A DNA stretch of 64,000 nucleotides from Bacteroidales bacterium UBA5326 (GTDB taxonomy: Bacteria; Bacteroidota; Bacteroidia; Bacteroidales; UBA932): contig DHQY01000009.1 of the NCBI GenBank assembly GCA_002408205.1, forward strand, positions 248,001-312,000. Reading direction: 5' to 3'. The notes under the pieces were generated by a model that had not been told where the DNA came from, did no database searches, and saw only the letters and a list, made by a program, of their open reading frames with translations. This document shows, piece by piece, positions 28,202 to 36,595 of the stretch. Each line of letters starts with the position of its first letter. Within the stretch, counting starts at the first letter, position 1. A program made the position numbers and the translations under genes.

Positions 28202-28672
28202 TCACTTCCAGTTTTTAAAAGGATTCTTCATTAACATAGAGTTATAATAGCGGGTATCGCCGGTTACTTCGGCTCCCAGCCAGGAGGGTTTCTCAAAAGC
28301 CTCGGCTTCTGACCCCAGTTCAATCTCGGCTACGGTAAGGCCCTCGTTATCGCCGTAGAACTCGTCTACTTCAAATGTGTGGGGCCCCGCTTTTACCAGG
28401 TAACGGGTCTTATCAATGACTCCCGGTTCGCAGAGTTCCAGGAGCGAAAGGACTTCCTCTGCGGGAATCTCTTTTTCCCATTCAAACCGGCTGGCGCCGC
28501 TTTTATTACCAATGCCTTTTACTGTGATAAAGCCTTGATCTCCTTTTACCCGCACGCGTACGGTCCTTTCCGGGACAGAGCTCAGGTATCCCTGGGTAAT
28601 GCGGGTGGCCTTAACGGCTAACGGCTTATAAGGACCGGTTACCAAAAATTTGCGTTCAATTTCCTGTGCCAT
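28202..28672 (-). CDS. CYTH-domain triphosphate tunnel protein
   Basis: A 156-residue stand-alone CYTH protein. The N-terminal EIERKF supplies the ExExK signature (Glu4, Glu6, Lys8). Paired basic and acidic strands follow: RITQGYLSSVPERTVRVRVKG, GFITVKG, FEWEKEIP and FEVDEFYGDNEGLTVAEIEL. CYTH enzymes hydrolyse tripolyphosphate or act on nucleoside triphosphates using metal in a tunnel. It lies 1-2 nt from both neighbours. Confidence 0.92.
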   Translation of the reverse strand: MAQEIERKFLVTGPYKPLAVKATRITQGYLSSVPERTVRVRVKGDQGFITVKGIGNKSGASRFEWEKEIPAEEVLSLLELCEPGVIDKTRYLVKAGPHTFEVDEFYGDNEGLTVAEIELGSEAEAFEKPSWLGAEVTGDTRYYNSMLMKNPFKNWK

Positions 28673-28673
28673 A

Positions 28674-29318
28674 TCATTCGTTTGCCAAAGGTTTGGGAAT
28701 CATTCCAATAACGCGCTTGATGGCCTGAAGGTAGTTAATGTTTTCCACTCCTTCCAGTCCTACCTCTTTAACGGTCTTTAGGATGTCTTCAATCTCGGTA
28801 GATTCCGAGTTGATGGTCACCACTTTGGCTCCGTTTATGAGGACATTGCCCACTTCGCAGATGGTGTCGTTTACCATATAGCCGAAACGTTGTTTGTGCA
28901 CGCGCACGGCAGCCAGGAGCGGATGGTTCCGGACCATTTCTATAAACTCGTCGTACGTATAGGTTTCTTTGGTCAGTTCCGGCATCTCTACCATAAAGGC
29001 GGGAAAAACTTCCTCTTTAAGCACCCGGGCGGAAATGGGAAACTCGCCCTTCATGAGCGGGTTCCATTGTTCCAGTCCGTTGACGGTTTGAACATAGGTT
29101 TTGATATCCATTTTACCGTCGCGGATCTTGGTATTGTTAATATCGTTAGCTGCCGATATGATATACACCTCGTCGCTGGAACGTTCCCATACTTTTTCCG
29201 GAACAGGGACTGAAAGCCGGGCCATGCGCCGGTGCGCCCCGTCAAAACACTGCCCAAAGGAACGGAACTCAAATCTTGGCTTGGAGATAGCGCCTATCTC
29301 CATTTTTTCTTTTGACAT
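28674..29318 (-). CDS. Divergent CYTH-like protein
   Basis: A 214-residue protein not immediately recognisable. Its strand pattern follows CYTH: FEFRSFGQCFDGAH, then KIRDGKMDIKTYVQT, RFGYMVNDTICEVGNVLI and VVTINSEST. The end reads KEVGLEGVENINYLQAIKRV, parallel to the C-terminal LGL...SYxELL of CYTH proteins. The canonical ExExK is replaced, so activity may differ. It sits 1 nt from the classical CYTH gene, suggesting a paired enzyme. The assignment is inference from pattern, not from a search. Confidence 0.6.
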   Translation of the reverse strand: MSKEKMEIGAISKPRFEFRSFGQCFDGAHRRMARLSVPVPEKVWERSSDEVYIISAANDINNTKIRDGKMDIKTYVQTVNGLEQWNPLMKGEFPISARVLKEEVFPAFMVEMPELTKETYTYDEFIEMVRNHPLLAAVRVHKQRFGYMVNDTICEVGNVLINGAKVVTINSESTEIEDILKTVKEVGLEGVENINYLQAIKRVIGMIPKPLANE

Positions 29319-29338
29319 AAATCGTTACTGATAAATTG

Positions 29339-30157
29339 TTATTGTAGACCTGCTACGTAATCTGTACTTTCCCGGTTAGCGGCGCCCGGTGTAGCTGTTG
29401 CGTGCGCCCATTTTCCGTCTGCGTTGCGGCTGTAAGATGCCGTAGCGGTTTTAGCAATGGCAGTGAGATTGAAATCGTCAATGCTGCTTCCTGCCGGATT
29501 GAACAGCTGGATCCTTACATTCTTCTTGGCCGAGAGCCCGCTGTGGAAGATGAGGGCTGCCGGATGAGCCGGATAATCTGCCTGAACGTCTTCGCTATAG
29601 AGCAGCAGGAATTGACCCGGGGCAAGCGTGCGGTCGTCGCACACCCAAACCGGAGCATCATTTTCACTGTCTTTACAGATATATACCCCTTCCAGCGGAA
29701 TATCCTTAGAGCCTTTATTGTATAACTCAATAAATTTACTGTTCCCGTTCAGTTCGTTCAGGATAAGGCCCGAATAATCCACCACCACGGCAGCCACGGT
29801 ATAGGATTTATCGGCCGATTTGGCGGTATATCCTTTTTCATTTACGGCTTCTACATGGAATGTAACCACGGCCTTGTCGGGCTGGGCGGGAATCACGCCG
29901 GAATACACACTGCCCGATGCGGTCATATTCACAGACTGGGCTGCGCCTCCGCTTACGGAATATTTCAAAACGGCCGATGTGACGCTGCGCAGGTCGGTGA
30001 TAGTGGCCGAAACAGTGACGGCGTCCTTAGGCGTAACGGCTTCTGGGCTGAATTTCAGATTGGAAATAGATGCAGGCCCGTCGTACAGGTCGTCCTTGAC
30101 GCAGGAGGTCGAAAAACCTGCAATCAGAAAAAGCGCGGCAAAAAGTATCTTTTTCAT
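29339..30157 (-). CDS. Lamin-tail-domain lipoprotein
   Basis: A 272-residue lipoprotein. The signal ends in LIAGFSTSC with Cys19 as the lipid anchor. An Ig-like domain (SISNLKFSPEAVTPKDAVTV...) spans about residues 30-120. A lamin tail domain (LILNELNGNSKFIELYNKGSKDI ... APGQFLLLYSED) spans about 130-250. It is probably on the outer membrane facing the cell surface or periplasm. It lies 20 nt after the porin and 20 nt before the CYTH genes. Confidence 0.85.
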   Translation of the reverse strand: MKKILFAALFLIAGFSTSCVKDDLYDGPASISNLKFSPEAVTPKDAVTVSATITDLRSVTSAVLKYSVSGGAAQSVNMTASGSVYSGVIPAQPDKAVVTFHVEAVNEKGYTAKSADKSYTVAAVVVDYSGLILNELNGNSKFIELYNKGSKDIPLEGVYICKDSENDAPVWVCDDRTLAPGQFLLLYSEDVQADYPAHPAALIFHSGLSAKKNVRIQLFNPAGSSIDDFNLTAIAKTATASYSRNADGKWAHATATPGAANRESTDYVAGLQ

Positions 30158-30177
30158 AGATGTGTCTTTTTTGAAGG

Positions 30178-31575
30178 TTAAAAGTCAATTTCAAAACGGA
30201 CCGACAGGGTATGATAGTCAACGCCGGCTTTTCCCGGGGCTTCCACAACTTTTGTATAGTCCTTTGTTGGGGCTCCCGAAGCATCGTGACCCACCAGCAG
30301 TTTCCCTTTACCGTTTGCATAACGGTCATGGTCTGAGTACATGTAATCGAGCATGATCTTAACATTGTTGTTTACATAGTAATTCAAACCTACTGAATAG
30401 TTCTGTCCGGAGCCGCCGTAAACGGGGGCGCAATTCAGATTCAGATAATCGTAACGGAACAGGAGCTCCAGGTCGCCCCAGCCGCGTCCGCGCGAGGGCT
30501 GGGTAAATTCACCATCGTGGGTATTATAACGTTGTTGTCCTCCAAACAGAAGGTAACCTGCCTGAGCGTACCATCCGCTAAAGTTCAACCGGGAAGTTTC
30601 GCCGGAAACGGTAGCCACCGGGTTATTCAGATAGGTTATATTACCTATGTATTCACCCTGCATGCGTAATCCTCCAAAGTAACCGGCCAGCTCGGCTCCG
30701 TAAAGCAGATCGTGGTGTACGTCCCTAATAACATCGGTGTCGAGGTATTTTTTGCGGTTAATAGAAGTGGCCGTACGTGTGCTGTAGCGGACACCGCCAA
30801 ATTCGCTGGTGGCCATATCGGATTTGGGTAAGCGATAGGAACCGGCCAGTCCAATGTGTAACCCTTTGTGGGTATCTTCATAAAAAGGCATGGCAACCAT
30901 TTTGGCGGTTACCGAATAACCTGCGCCGCGGCCGTAATCTTTGTTGTTATCTTCTACGTTAGTCCGGACCTCGGCGTCTTCCACGGCCTGAAAAAATACA
31001 CCGGCGGCGGCCATAAACCAGTTAAGATTGGTTTTTACCTGGGCACCTATATGGCGGGACGGGGCGAATGTCTGTACCACCATAGGCCGTTCCATAAACG
31101 GCAGGTAACGCGAGGTGGTTGTCGCCTCCATCGAGAATGTTTCCTTAAAGTTACCGGCCTGGAATTCCAGGTTTTTAACACCGCTGTACATGAGGTAAGC
31201 ATCTTTTAGTTCCAGAATGCCGTTTGCAAAATCGAGGTCAACCTCGCCGTACCAGTCTTTTGTGACCTGGCCTTTGACGGCAAACCGTGCCCGGCGTATG
31301 GAAACACCATTACCGATAGGGTCGTAATCTTCGTTTTCTCCAAAGAAAGCGGCCCCGTCTACCTGAACGCGGCTGTCGAACCAGATCTTGTAGTCCTCGT
31401 TTTTGGATTCAAATACCAGGACACCGTTGCGTTCTTCGGAAAACAAGGGTGTACGGTTAACAGGCACTCCGTATTGATTATAACGGATCTGCCCCTTTCC
31501 CGTGGAATCCGCAACCTGTGCAAAGGCTGTGGAGGCAAACAGGAAAGCCAGTGTTGTCAATAGAATTTGTTTCAT
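30178..31575 (-). CDS. Phosphate-selective porin OprO/OprP family
   Basis: A 465-residue outer-membrane porin with a signal peptide (LLTTLAFLFASTAFAQ). Typical OprO/P segments are NGVSIRRARFAVKGQVTKDWYGEVDLDF, LEFQAGNFKETFSMEATTTSRYLPFMERPM and a C-terminal strand ending VRFEIDF with Phe. Bacteroidota members of this family are not all phosphate-specific. It is the first gene of the operon. A small palindrome AGGTTA-GAA-TAACCT at 31594-31608 lies in its leader region and may be an operator. Confidence 0.88.
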   Translation of the reverse strand: MKQILLTTLAFLFASTAFAQVADSTGKGQIRYNQYGVPVNRTPLFSEERNGVLVFESKNEDYKIWFDSRVQVDGAAFFGENEDYDPIGNGVSIRRARFAVKGQVTKDWYGEVDLDFANGILELKDAYLMYSGVKNLEFQAGNFKETFSMEATTTSRYLPFMERPMVVQTFAPSRHIGAQVKTNLNWFMAAAGVFFQAVEDAEVRTNVEDNNKDYGRGAGYSVTAKMVAMPFYEDTHKGLHIGLAGSYRLPKSDMATSEFGGVRYSTRTATSINRKKYLDTDVIRDVHHDLLYGAELAGYFGGLRMQGEYIGNITYLNNPVATVSGETSRLNFSGWYAQAGYLLFGGQQRYNTHDGEFTQPSRGRGWGDLELLFRYDYLNLNCAPVYGGSGQNYSVGLNYYVNNNVKIMLDYMYSDHDRYANGKGKLLVGHDASGAPTKDYTKVVEAPGKAGVDYHTLSVRFEIDF

Positions 31576-31656
31576 ATTATAGTGAGTAAAAATAGGTTAG
31601 AATAACCTTATAAATATAAGATAAAATTACGTTTTTTTCAACACCCGTCAATAAAA

Positions 31657-31683
31657 AGGCCGGTTCGTCAGTCGAACCGGCCT
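31657..31683 (-). terminator. Terminator after the 31702-32223 gene
   Basis: AGGCCGGTTCG (31657-31667) and CGAACCGGCCT (31673-31683) form a perfect 11-bp stem with a 5-nt loop. On the minus strand a TTTTTATTG tract follows, so it ends transcription coming from the chaperone/secreted-protein genes. Confidence 0.85.
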
Positions 31684-31701
31684 AAAACTTAAATAAAAAT
31701 T

Positions 31702-32223
31702 TTAGTAGTAATTGAAGACTACGTTATAATAGCCCGTATAGGTTCCCCCCGGCTTAGTGTTATTTACCGACAATTCTCCGCCTACATAAAAGGATTGGTA
31801 TGTTTTTTTCAGAGAGGAAAAATGGTCCGGTACGGGATTGTCCAGTTTAAGTTGAAGGTAAGCACTTCCGGAAGTGAGGTTAATGTTTTTTTGGGGGATG
31901 GAAATGGAAAATAAATTTATGTTATTTCCTCTACTGGATTTGACCCGTATTTCTGCCACGGTGGCCTGGTTATATTGCCAGAGAATATTTCCCGATTGTG
32001 TATAATTTATAGAAGGAGGCGGACCCGGAGAGGTTACCTGCATGTGGACTGTGGCGCTCTGGGTACTGTAGGGTAACAGAGTGCCGAAAAAAAGCTGGGC
32101 ACGGGAAAGATCAAAATCCAGCGAGCGCTTGCCTTTATCAGAATCATACTGTCCGTAAACACGGGATGATACGGCAATAAGTACTACCAGCAAAAAAAGA
32201 CAGCATAATCCCTTCCTATTCAT
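31702..32223 (-). CDS. Secreted DUF4402-like (pilin-like) protein
   Basis: A 173-residue secreted protein with a signal peptide (CCLFLLVVLIAVSSRVYG). Its C-terminal GTYTGYYNVVFNYY matches the last beta-strand of the DUF4402 proteins in this neighbourhood (GTYAITVSYN, GNFNVTVAYN). It lies 21 nt downstream of the PapD-like chaperone gene, so it may be the chaperone's client. Function is unknown; a pilus or surface-fibre subunit is a reasonable guess. Confidence 0.7.
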   Translation of the reverse strand: MNRKGLCCLFLLVVLIAVSSRVYGQYDSDKGKRSLDFDLSRAQLFFGTLLPYSTQSATVHMQVTSPGPPPSINYTQSGNILWQYNQATVAEIRVKSSRGNNINLFSISIPQKNINLTSGSAYLQLKLDNPVPDHFSSLKKTYQSFYVGGELSVNNTKPGGTYTGYYNVVFNYY

Positions 32224-32244
32224 ACAGAGTAGCCCGTAGGGCGG

Positions 32245-33084
32245 TTATAAGTTCAATTCGGCAGTGGCAAATGTTTTTGGAGCGACATCTGACTGGGCAG
32301 AATAGGTGATTCTGATTTTGCCGGATTTATAATTGACGTTTTTGGTGCGGTCCAGGTCAAAGCGGAATTTCCTCAGAGCATTCGGAGTGTATACGGCAAT
32401 TCCGTTAACGGTTCCCACATTGGTTTCTGAGCCGTCGGGAGCAATATGGATTACTTTCAGGTCTCCGTAGACCGACATATTGCCGGTGCGGTTAAAGGTC
32501 ATATGCAGGCGGTTGGTGGTATCGTTCACGGCTTCTACGGAAAGATCAGAAAGTGATACTTCGGTGTCGGATTCGCCCACCTGTATGATCACGGGAATGG
32601 TAATCCCGAAAATGGGGATCAAACGTACGCTCAATGAGGTCGTGTCCTGGTTCTGATTTTCAAAGCCCAAAGCAGTTTCTTTGGGAACTGCCCTGAAATA
32701 TACATGGGACCGGTATTCCCCCGGAGCCAGGCGGTCCTGGTTGATGACCTGCATTTTAACGGTTTGAGCCTCGTTGGGAGCCAGCGTTACAATACGCGGG
32801 AAAAAACGGAGGTTTTTGTCGGCAAAGAATTGTCCCGGATCGGGTTCGGTAATTTCTTCGAAGGCTCCTTCTTCGGTCATCCGGTACTGGATAATTGACA
32901 CATTGTATTGTGCCGTATCCTGCCCGGTATTGGCCAGGTTCAATTCCACAACCCGCTGTGAACCAGAAAAGACCACCCGGCGTGGTGTAACCAGTAAATC
33001 CCCCTGGGCCAGCAGAGAAGGAGTGAAAAATATTGAAAAGAGCAGCAGCCCGCCCAGCGAGGCAATGAATTTAGATTTACACAT
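32245..33084 (-). CDS. PapD-like periplasmic chaperone
   Basis: A 279-residue protein with a signal peptide (LGGLLLFSIFFTPSLLAQ). The first Ig domain starts GDLLVTPRRVVFSGSQRVVELNLANTGQDTAQYNVSI; NEAQTVKMQVINQDRLAPGEYRSHVYFRAVP is the typical end of domain 1, including the edge strand that complements pilus subunits. It lies among DUF4402 genes; no usher gene is visible in the window. The -7 box TATATTTG is on the minus strand at 33123-33130. Confidence 0.85.
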   Translation of the reverse strand: MCKSKFIASLGGLLLFSIFFTPSLLAQGDLLVTPRRVVFSGSQRVVELNLANTGQDTAQYNVSIIQYRMTEEGAFEEITEPDPGQFFADKNLRFFPRIVTLAPNEAQTVKMQVINQDRLAPGEYRSHVYFRAVPKETALGFENQNQDTTSLSVRLIPIFGITIPVIIQVGESDTEVSLSDLSVEAVNDTTNRLHMTFNRTGNMSVYGDLKVIHIAPDGSETNVGTVNGIAVYTPNALRKFRFDLDRTKNVNYKSGKIRITYSAQSDVAPKTFATAELNL

Positions 33085-33122
33085 GGCCTAAAGTGTTGAA
33101 ATGAATATCTTTTGTCAAGATA

Positions 33123-33130
33123 CAAATATA
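33123..33130 (-). promoter_or_regulatory. -7 box of the PapD-like chaperone gene
   Basis: TATATTTG on the minus strand, about 38 nt upstream of the ATG. It suggests the chaperone has its own promoter separate from the upstream DUF4402 gene. Confidence 0.5.
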
Positions 33131-33168
33131 AATAAAAATGCATTACATGCACTTCAGGATATGAAAAA

Positions 33169-33705
33169 TCAATTATAGGAGACAGTTATGGCATAGGTCC
33201 CCGAATAAAGACCTACGGGGTTATCGTTCATACTTCCCACTTTAAGTGTGGCGCCCACGTTCAGTGTTAGTTTACCGTCCTTCAGCACGCCGGTCCCGGA
33301 ATCCAGGCTGGGGTTCGCTTCCCATTCGGTTACTTCCATGGTTTTTCCATTGGTCAGATTGGTCAGATAAGCCGTCCCGGAAGGAAGGGCAATGGTAATG
33401 GTAGCTTCGAAATGTCCGGTAATATGGAAAATGGCCTGGTTATAACTGCCCCCGCTCAGGGTTACGTTGCCCGAGGTAGTCCGAATCCCGTCCGGGGTAA
33501 GCCTTATCTCTCCGCCGTTCGTTTCGGGGAAAAAACGGCCAAAGTTCATAATGGCCACCTCGGTAGCCGTGATGGCTTCAATTACTTCCGCCGAGGCGTG
33601 TGCCGTGACACTGGCCTGATTGACGCCCTGGGCACGCACCTGCAGCGCAGAAAATCCGGTTATCACCGAAACCAGGGCGAGTGATATGAGAATTTTCTTT
33701 TTCAT
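33169..33705 (-). CDS. DUF4402 secreted protein
   Basis: A 178-residue secreted protein. It starts MKKKILISLALVSVITGFSALQVRAQ; an earlier in-frame start overlaps the promoter and was rejected. The body has the DUF4402 pattern: ITATEVAIMNFGRFFPETNGGEI, GGSYNQAIFHITG, ATITIALPSGTAYL, LNVGATLKVGS, and the end GTYAITVSYN. The family is pilin-like and of unknown role. The -7 box TACCTTTG is on the minus strand at 33724-33731. Confidence 0.88.
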   Translation of the reverse strand: MKKKILISLALVSVITGFSALQVRAQGVNQASVTAHASAEVIEAITATEVAIMNFGRFFPETNGGEIRLTPDGIRTTSGNVTLSGGSYNQAIFHITGHFEATITIALPSGTAYLTNLTNGKTMEVTEWEANPSLDSGTGVLKDGKLTLNVGATLKVGSMNDNPVGLYSGTYAITVSYN

Positions 33706-33723
33706 GAGGAGTAATTGTCTGTA

Positions 33724-33731
33724 CAAAGGTA
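33724..33731 (-). promoter_or_regulatory. -7 box of the 33169-33705 DUF4402 gene
   Basis: TACCTTTG on the minus strand, about 19 nt upstream of the ATG. Confidence 0.55.
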
Positions 33732-33918
33732 TATTATTTTTTATTTCACCAAAAATACGGCCAAAGTTCCGAACATCTGCAAATTTTCTATATACGGTGG
33801 TTTTCTGTCAACAAAATCCCGGATTTGTTTGATCGAACTTATATTTTTGCCCCAAATTCCATTTTTGGGGAATTCAAAGATAGGGGCCAATAGTGATTAT
33901 TGCAAAAATTGTAAGTAC

Positions 33919-33941
33919 TAATTCACTATATTTGTGAATTA
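33919..33941. promoter_or_regulatory. Palindromic operator/promoter of the higA remnant
   Basis: TAATTCAC (33919-33926) and GTGAATTA (33934-33941) are perfect 8-bp inverted arms around TATATTT. The plus-strand -7 box TATATTTG occupies 33927-33934, so a bound regulator would cover the promoter, as in autoregulated toxin-antitoxin loci. Confidence 0.65.
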
Positions 33942-33975
33942 AAAGATATTACGAATCATTATAAATGGAAGTATT

Positions 33976-34298
33976 ATGGCGAAAATAACAGCAGGCGAAT
34001 TAGAATCGTTCCGTCCCTATCACCCGGGCGAACTATTAAAAGATGAATTGGAGTACCGCCATTTATCACAAAAGGCGGTTGCGAAGCATTAGGGTTACCA
34101 TATACGGCATTTAACGAAATATTGAATGGCAAACGTCCGGTAACGACCGATTTTGCACTGTATATGGAAGCCGCCTTAGGGGTACCGGCATATATGCTTG
34201 TAGGTATGCAAGCCGATTACAATTTACAGGTGGCTAAAAAAGATAAATCTGTTCTTGACCGCCTTGCCCAAATACGTAAAGTTGCTGCGGTACTGTAA
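33976..34298 (+). pseudogene. HigA-family antitoxin, frameshifted
   Basis: The first 38 codons read a HigA/XRE antitoxin start (MAKITAGELESFRPYHPGEL then LEYRHLSQKAVA) and end at a TAG near 34092. In the +1 shifted frame the protein continues EALGLPYTAFNEILNGKRP and VTTDFALYMEAALGVPAYML to a stop at 34296-34298. One base appears lost near 34083 in the HTH. The HTH is thus split and no complete antitoxin can be made without frameshifting. No HigB toxin gene is present on either side. A sequencing error is possible. Confidence 0.82.
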
Positions 34299-34727
34299 CC
34301 AAGTTAAAAATGAAACGAAATGAAAATTTTCTACTATATACGGGGCTTTTTGCCAACAAAAGCCCGAAGAGTAAGTGGCTAAAGTCTTTTCCTACAATAT
34401 ACTAAAAACATTAGCTATCTATGGAGTAAATTCCAGAGGGAAGCCCAATCTGGTAAATGCGTTACATAAAATGGCCGCATGTGTTCCACTGATTCTGGAA
34501 ACTAAAGGTTCGCGTATCTACGTGGCCGTTATAGATGGGATCTATGTGCGCCAAATTCAGGCAGTAAAATGCAAGTCCTTGTTAATGTAATATTTACAAA
34601 TTCATTTGGGAAAGTGGCGCACATAAATCCCATCTGTTATACTGTCAATATTCAAAACCATTACCTTTTAATATCAAAAGCCCTAAATATTGGGGTTTAT
34701 TGTTTAACGAAAAGTAATGAAAATAAA
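34299..34727. other. Gene-poor stretch between higA remnant and abiE
   Basis: No convincing gene. A 71-codon GTG-initiated frame at 34375-34590 has no recognisable domain. The stretch holds a hairpin GGGCTTTT (34343-34350)/AAAAGCCC (34358-34365) with a GCCAAC-type loop and no T-tract. It also holds the long inverted repeat assigned to the abiE operator. Confidence 0.5.
34533..34635. promoter_or_regulatory. Inverted-repeat operator upstream of abiEi
   Basis: A 21-bp arm at 34533-34553 (AGATGGGATCTATGTGCGCCA) is repeated in inverted orientation at 34615-34635 with 20 of 21 bases matching; 61 nt separate the arms. AbiEi of streptococcal AbiE binds cooperatively to two 23-bp inverted repeats at its promoter. 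The arm length and position here (92 nt before the abiEi ATG) fit that model. Confidence 0.65.
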
Positions 34728-35606
34728 ATGAGTAAAAATTCATTATTAGTACCTTTTTTTGGTACATTTACTGAAAATATACTCCAGTTGGAAGCAACAA
34801 GAAATAATAACTACTTATTGAGTTGGGTTGAAAAGCAGCAATCATGGGGAAAGTATGTATTTAGCCTGGTCCAGGTTCGAGCCGATTTTCCCAATTTATC
34901 AGAATCAGCTGTAAAACGTGCATTAGACCGTTTATCCAATAAAGGTCGTATCTTATCTGTTTATAAAGGGTTCTACCTTATAGTTCCACCAGAATATACA
35001 TCCAGAGGTGTGTTGCCACCACTGCTATTTATAGATAATTTAATGCAATTTGTTGGTAAACCATATTATGTTGGACTTTTAAGTGCTGCAGCGTTACATG
35101 GTGCTGCACACCAGCAACCTCAGGAATTCTTTGTAGTAACTGACATTAGACAAACTACTACGAAAAAGAAGGGTTTGAAAATTAACTATATAACCAAGAA
35201 GAATATTCCTGAAAGCCTATTGGAAAAAAGAAAAACTGAATTTGGTTATGCAAACGTGTCAAATCCGGAATTAACAGCTGCCGATTTAATTTATTACGAC
35301 AACCGTATTGGAGGTATTAATCGGGCGGCATCAGTTCTAAATGAACTTACAGAAGTTATGAAACCGGAACGAATTACCGGAGAGTTGATAAATGTGCTTA
35401 CAACCCCTACGATACAACGCCTTGGATATATTTTAGATATTGTGCTGGGACAAAAATTATTGGCCGAAAAACTTTATATCGAATCTCTGAACATAAAAAA
35501 AGGGTTTTTCAGGCAACCATTAAAAGCGGGATTAGAAAAAACAGGCTTTCCTACTGATAACCGATGGAAGGTAATTATTAACACCGAAATTGAAATTGAC
35601 GAATGA
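34728..35606 (+). CDS. AbiEi-type antitoxin (type IV TA / abortive infection)
   Basis: A 292-residue protein with the AbiEi layout. An N-terminal winged helix (FSLVQVRADFPNLSESAVKRALDRLSNKGRIL) binds DNA. A C-terminal domain with YYVGLLSAAALHGAAHQQPQEFFVVT follows, the family signature. ATG 34728 (MSKNSLLVPFFG) is preferred because the frame upstream runs through the operator. The stop overlaps abiEii by 4 nt (ATGA). In studied AbiE systems AbiEi represses the operon and neutralises AbiEii. Confidence 0.88.
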   Translation: MSKNSLLVPFFGTFTENILQLEATRNNNYLLSWVEKQQSWGKYVFSLVQVRADFPNLSESAVKRALDRLSNKGRILSVYKGFYLIVPPEYTSRGVLPPLLFIDNLMQFVGKPYYVGLLSAAALHGAAHQQPQEFFVVTDIRQTTTKKKGLKINYITKKNIPESLLEKRKTEFGYANVSNPELTAADLIYYDNRIGGINRAASVLNELTEVMKPERITGELINVLTTPTIQRLGYILDIVLGQKLLAEKLYIESLNIKKGFFRQPLKAGLEKTGFPTDNRWKVIINTEIEIDE

Positions 35607-36391
35607 CACCTGCCAGCGAAATAAAAGCATGGAGTAATGTTGTTCCATGGATAACCGATGAACAAATTGAACAGGATTTGGTAATATGTCGTTCCCTTGT
35701 TGAAATCTTCTCTAATGAATTTCTGGCACAAAACCTGGTTTTTAGAGGCGGAACAGCCTTGCACAAGTTATACTTACAGCCACAACCCCGGTATTCCGAA
35801 GATATAGACTTGGTACAAAAAAAAGCTGGCCCTATCAAGGATATTATTGAGCAATTACGTTCGTGCATGTCATTTTTGGGAGAACCTACCGTAAAACAAA
35901 AGGCCAACAATAACACGTTGGTTTATCGGTTTAATTCCGAGAATGTAACGCCCGTTCCGTTGAGGTTAAAAATCGAAATCAACTGCCGTGAACATTTCTC
36001 TGTTTTAGGATATACAACAAAAGATTTCAGTGTAAATACAAGCTGGTTCAAAGGTTCATGCAACATCTCTACCTACCATCTTGAAGAAATGATTGGTACA
36101 AAAGTTCGTGCCTTGTATCAACGTAGAAAAGGGCGCGATTTGTATGATTTATATAAAGCCCTTACCATGTCAAATCTGAACATTGAACAGGTTATCACCT
36201 GTTATCACGAGTATATGAAATTTGTGGTCGACAATCCTCCCACTCAAAAACAGTATCTGCAAAACATGGAACTGAAAATGAAAGACAGGGAGTTTTTGGC
36301 TGATACGGTTTCATTACTGAGAGTAGATGAAAAGTATGATAGTGAAAAAGCTTATGAATTAATTAAAACAAATCTTTTAGAAAAGATTTAA
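35603..36391 (+). CDS. AbiEii/AbiGii-family nucleotidyltransferase toxin
   Basis: A 262-residue DNA-polymerase-beta-fold nucleotidyltransferase. The four-motif layout is visible: GGTALHK (residues 49-55), YSEDIDL with metal ligands Asp67 and Asp69, LRLKIEINCRE, and the late KVRALYQRRKGRDLYDLY (about 172-189). Toxins of this family (AbiEii/MenT) modify tRNA 3' ends. All catalytic residues appear intact, so the pair is probably active. Confidence 0.9.
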   Translation: MTPASEIKAWSNVVPWITDEQIEQDLVICRSLVEIFSNEFLAQNLVFRGGTALHKLYLQPQPRYSEDIDLVQKKAGPIKDIIEQLRSCMSFLGEPTVKQKANNNTLVYRFNSENVTPVPLRLKIEINCREHFSVLGYTTKDFSVNTSWFKGSCNISTYHLEEMIGTKVRALYQRRKGRDLYDLYKALTMSNLNIEQVITCYHEYMKFVVDNPPTQKQYLQNMELKMKDREFLADTVSLLRVDEKYDSEKAYELIKTNLLEKI

Positions 36392-36595
36392 TAAATTTTT
36401 TAAGCATGATCTGGCAGAAGGTAATGATGTTGCCCACAGCCCGGACCACAATTCAGTCTTTTATCAATAAAAGCCCGGATTGGCCTTATAGGCTCGGAGA
36501 GATTACAACTTGTATAGTACTAACAGCTCTTTTTCGGTAAAAGAAGCAAACGCAAAAAGGAAACCCAGACAAGTTGTTTGTAGAATTCTTATAGT

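Noticed and set aside
34341..34366. GGGCTTTT/AAAAGCCC hairpin as a terminator
   Set aside because: No T-tract on either strand; treated as a repeat-like hairpin instead.
34375..34590. 71-codon GTG-initiated reading frame before abiEi
   Set aside because: No recognisable domain, GTG start without a promoter, and its 3' part lies in the inverted-repeat operator.
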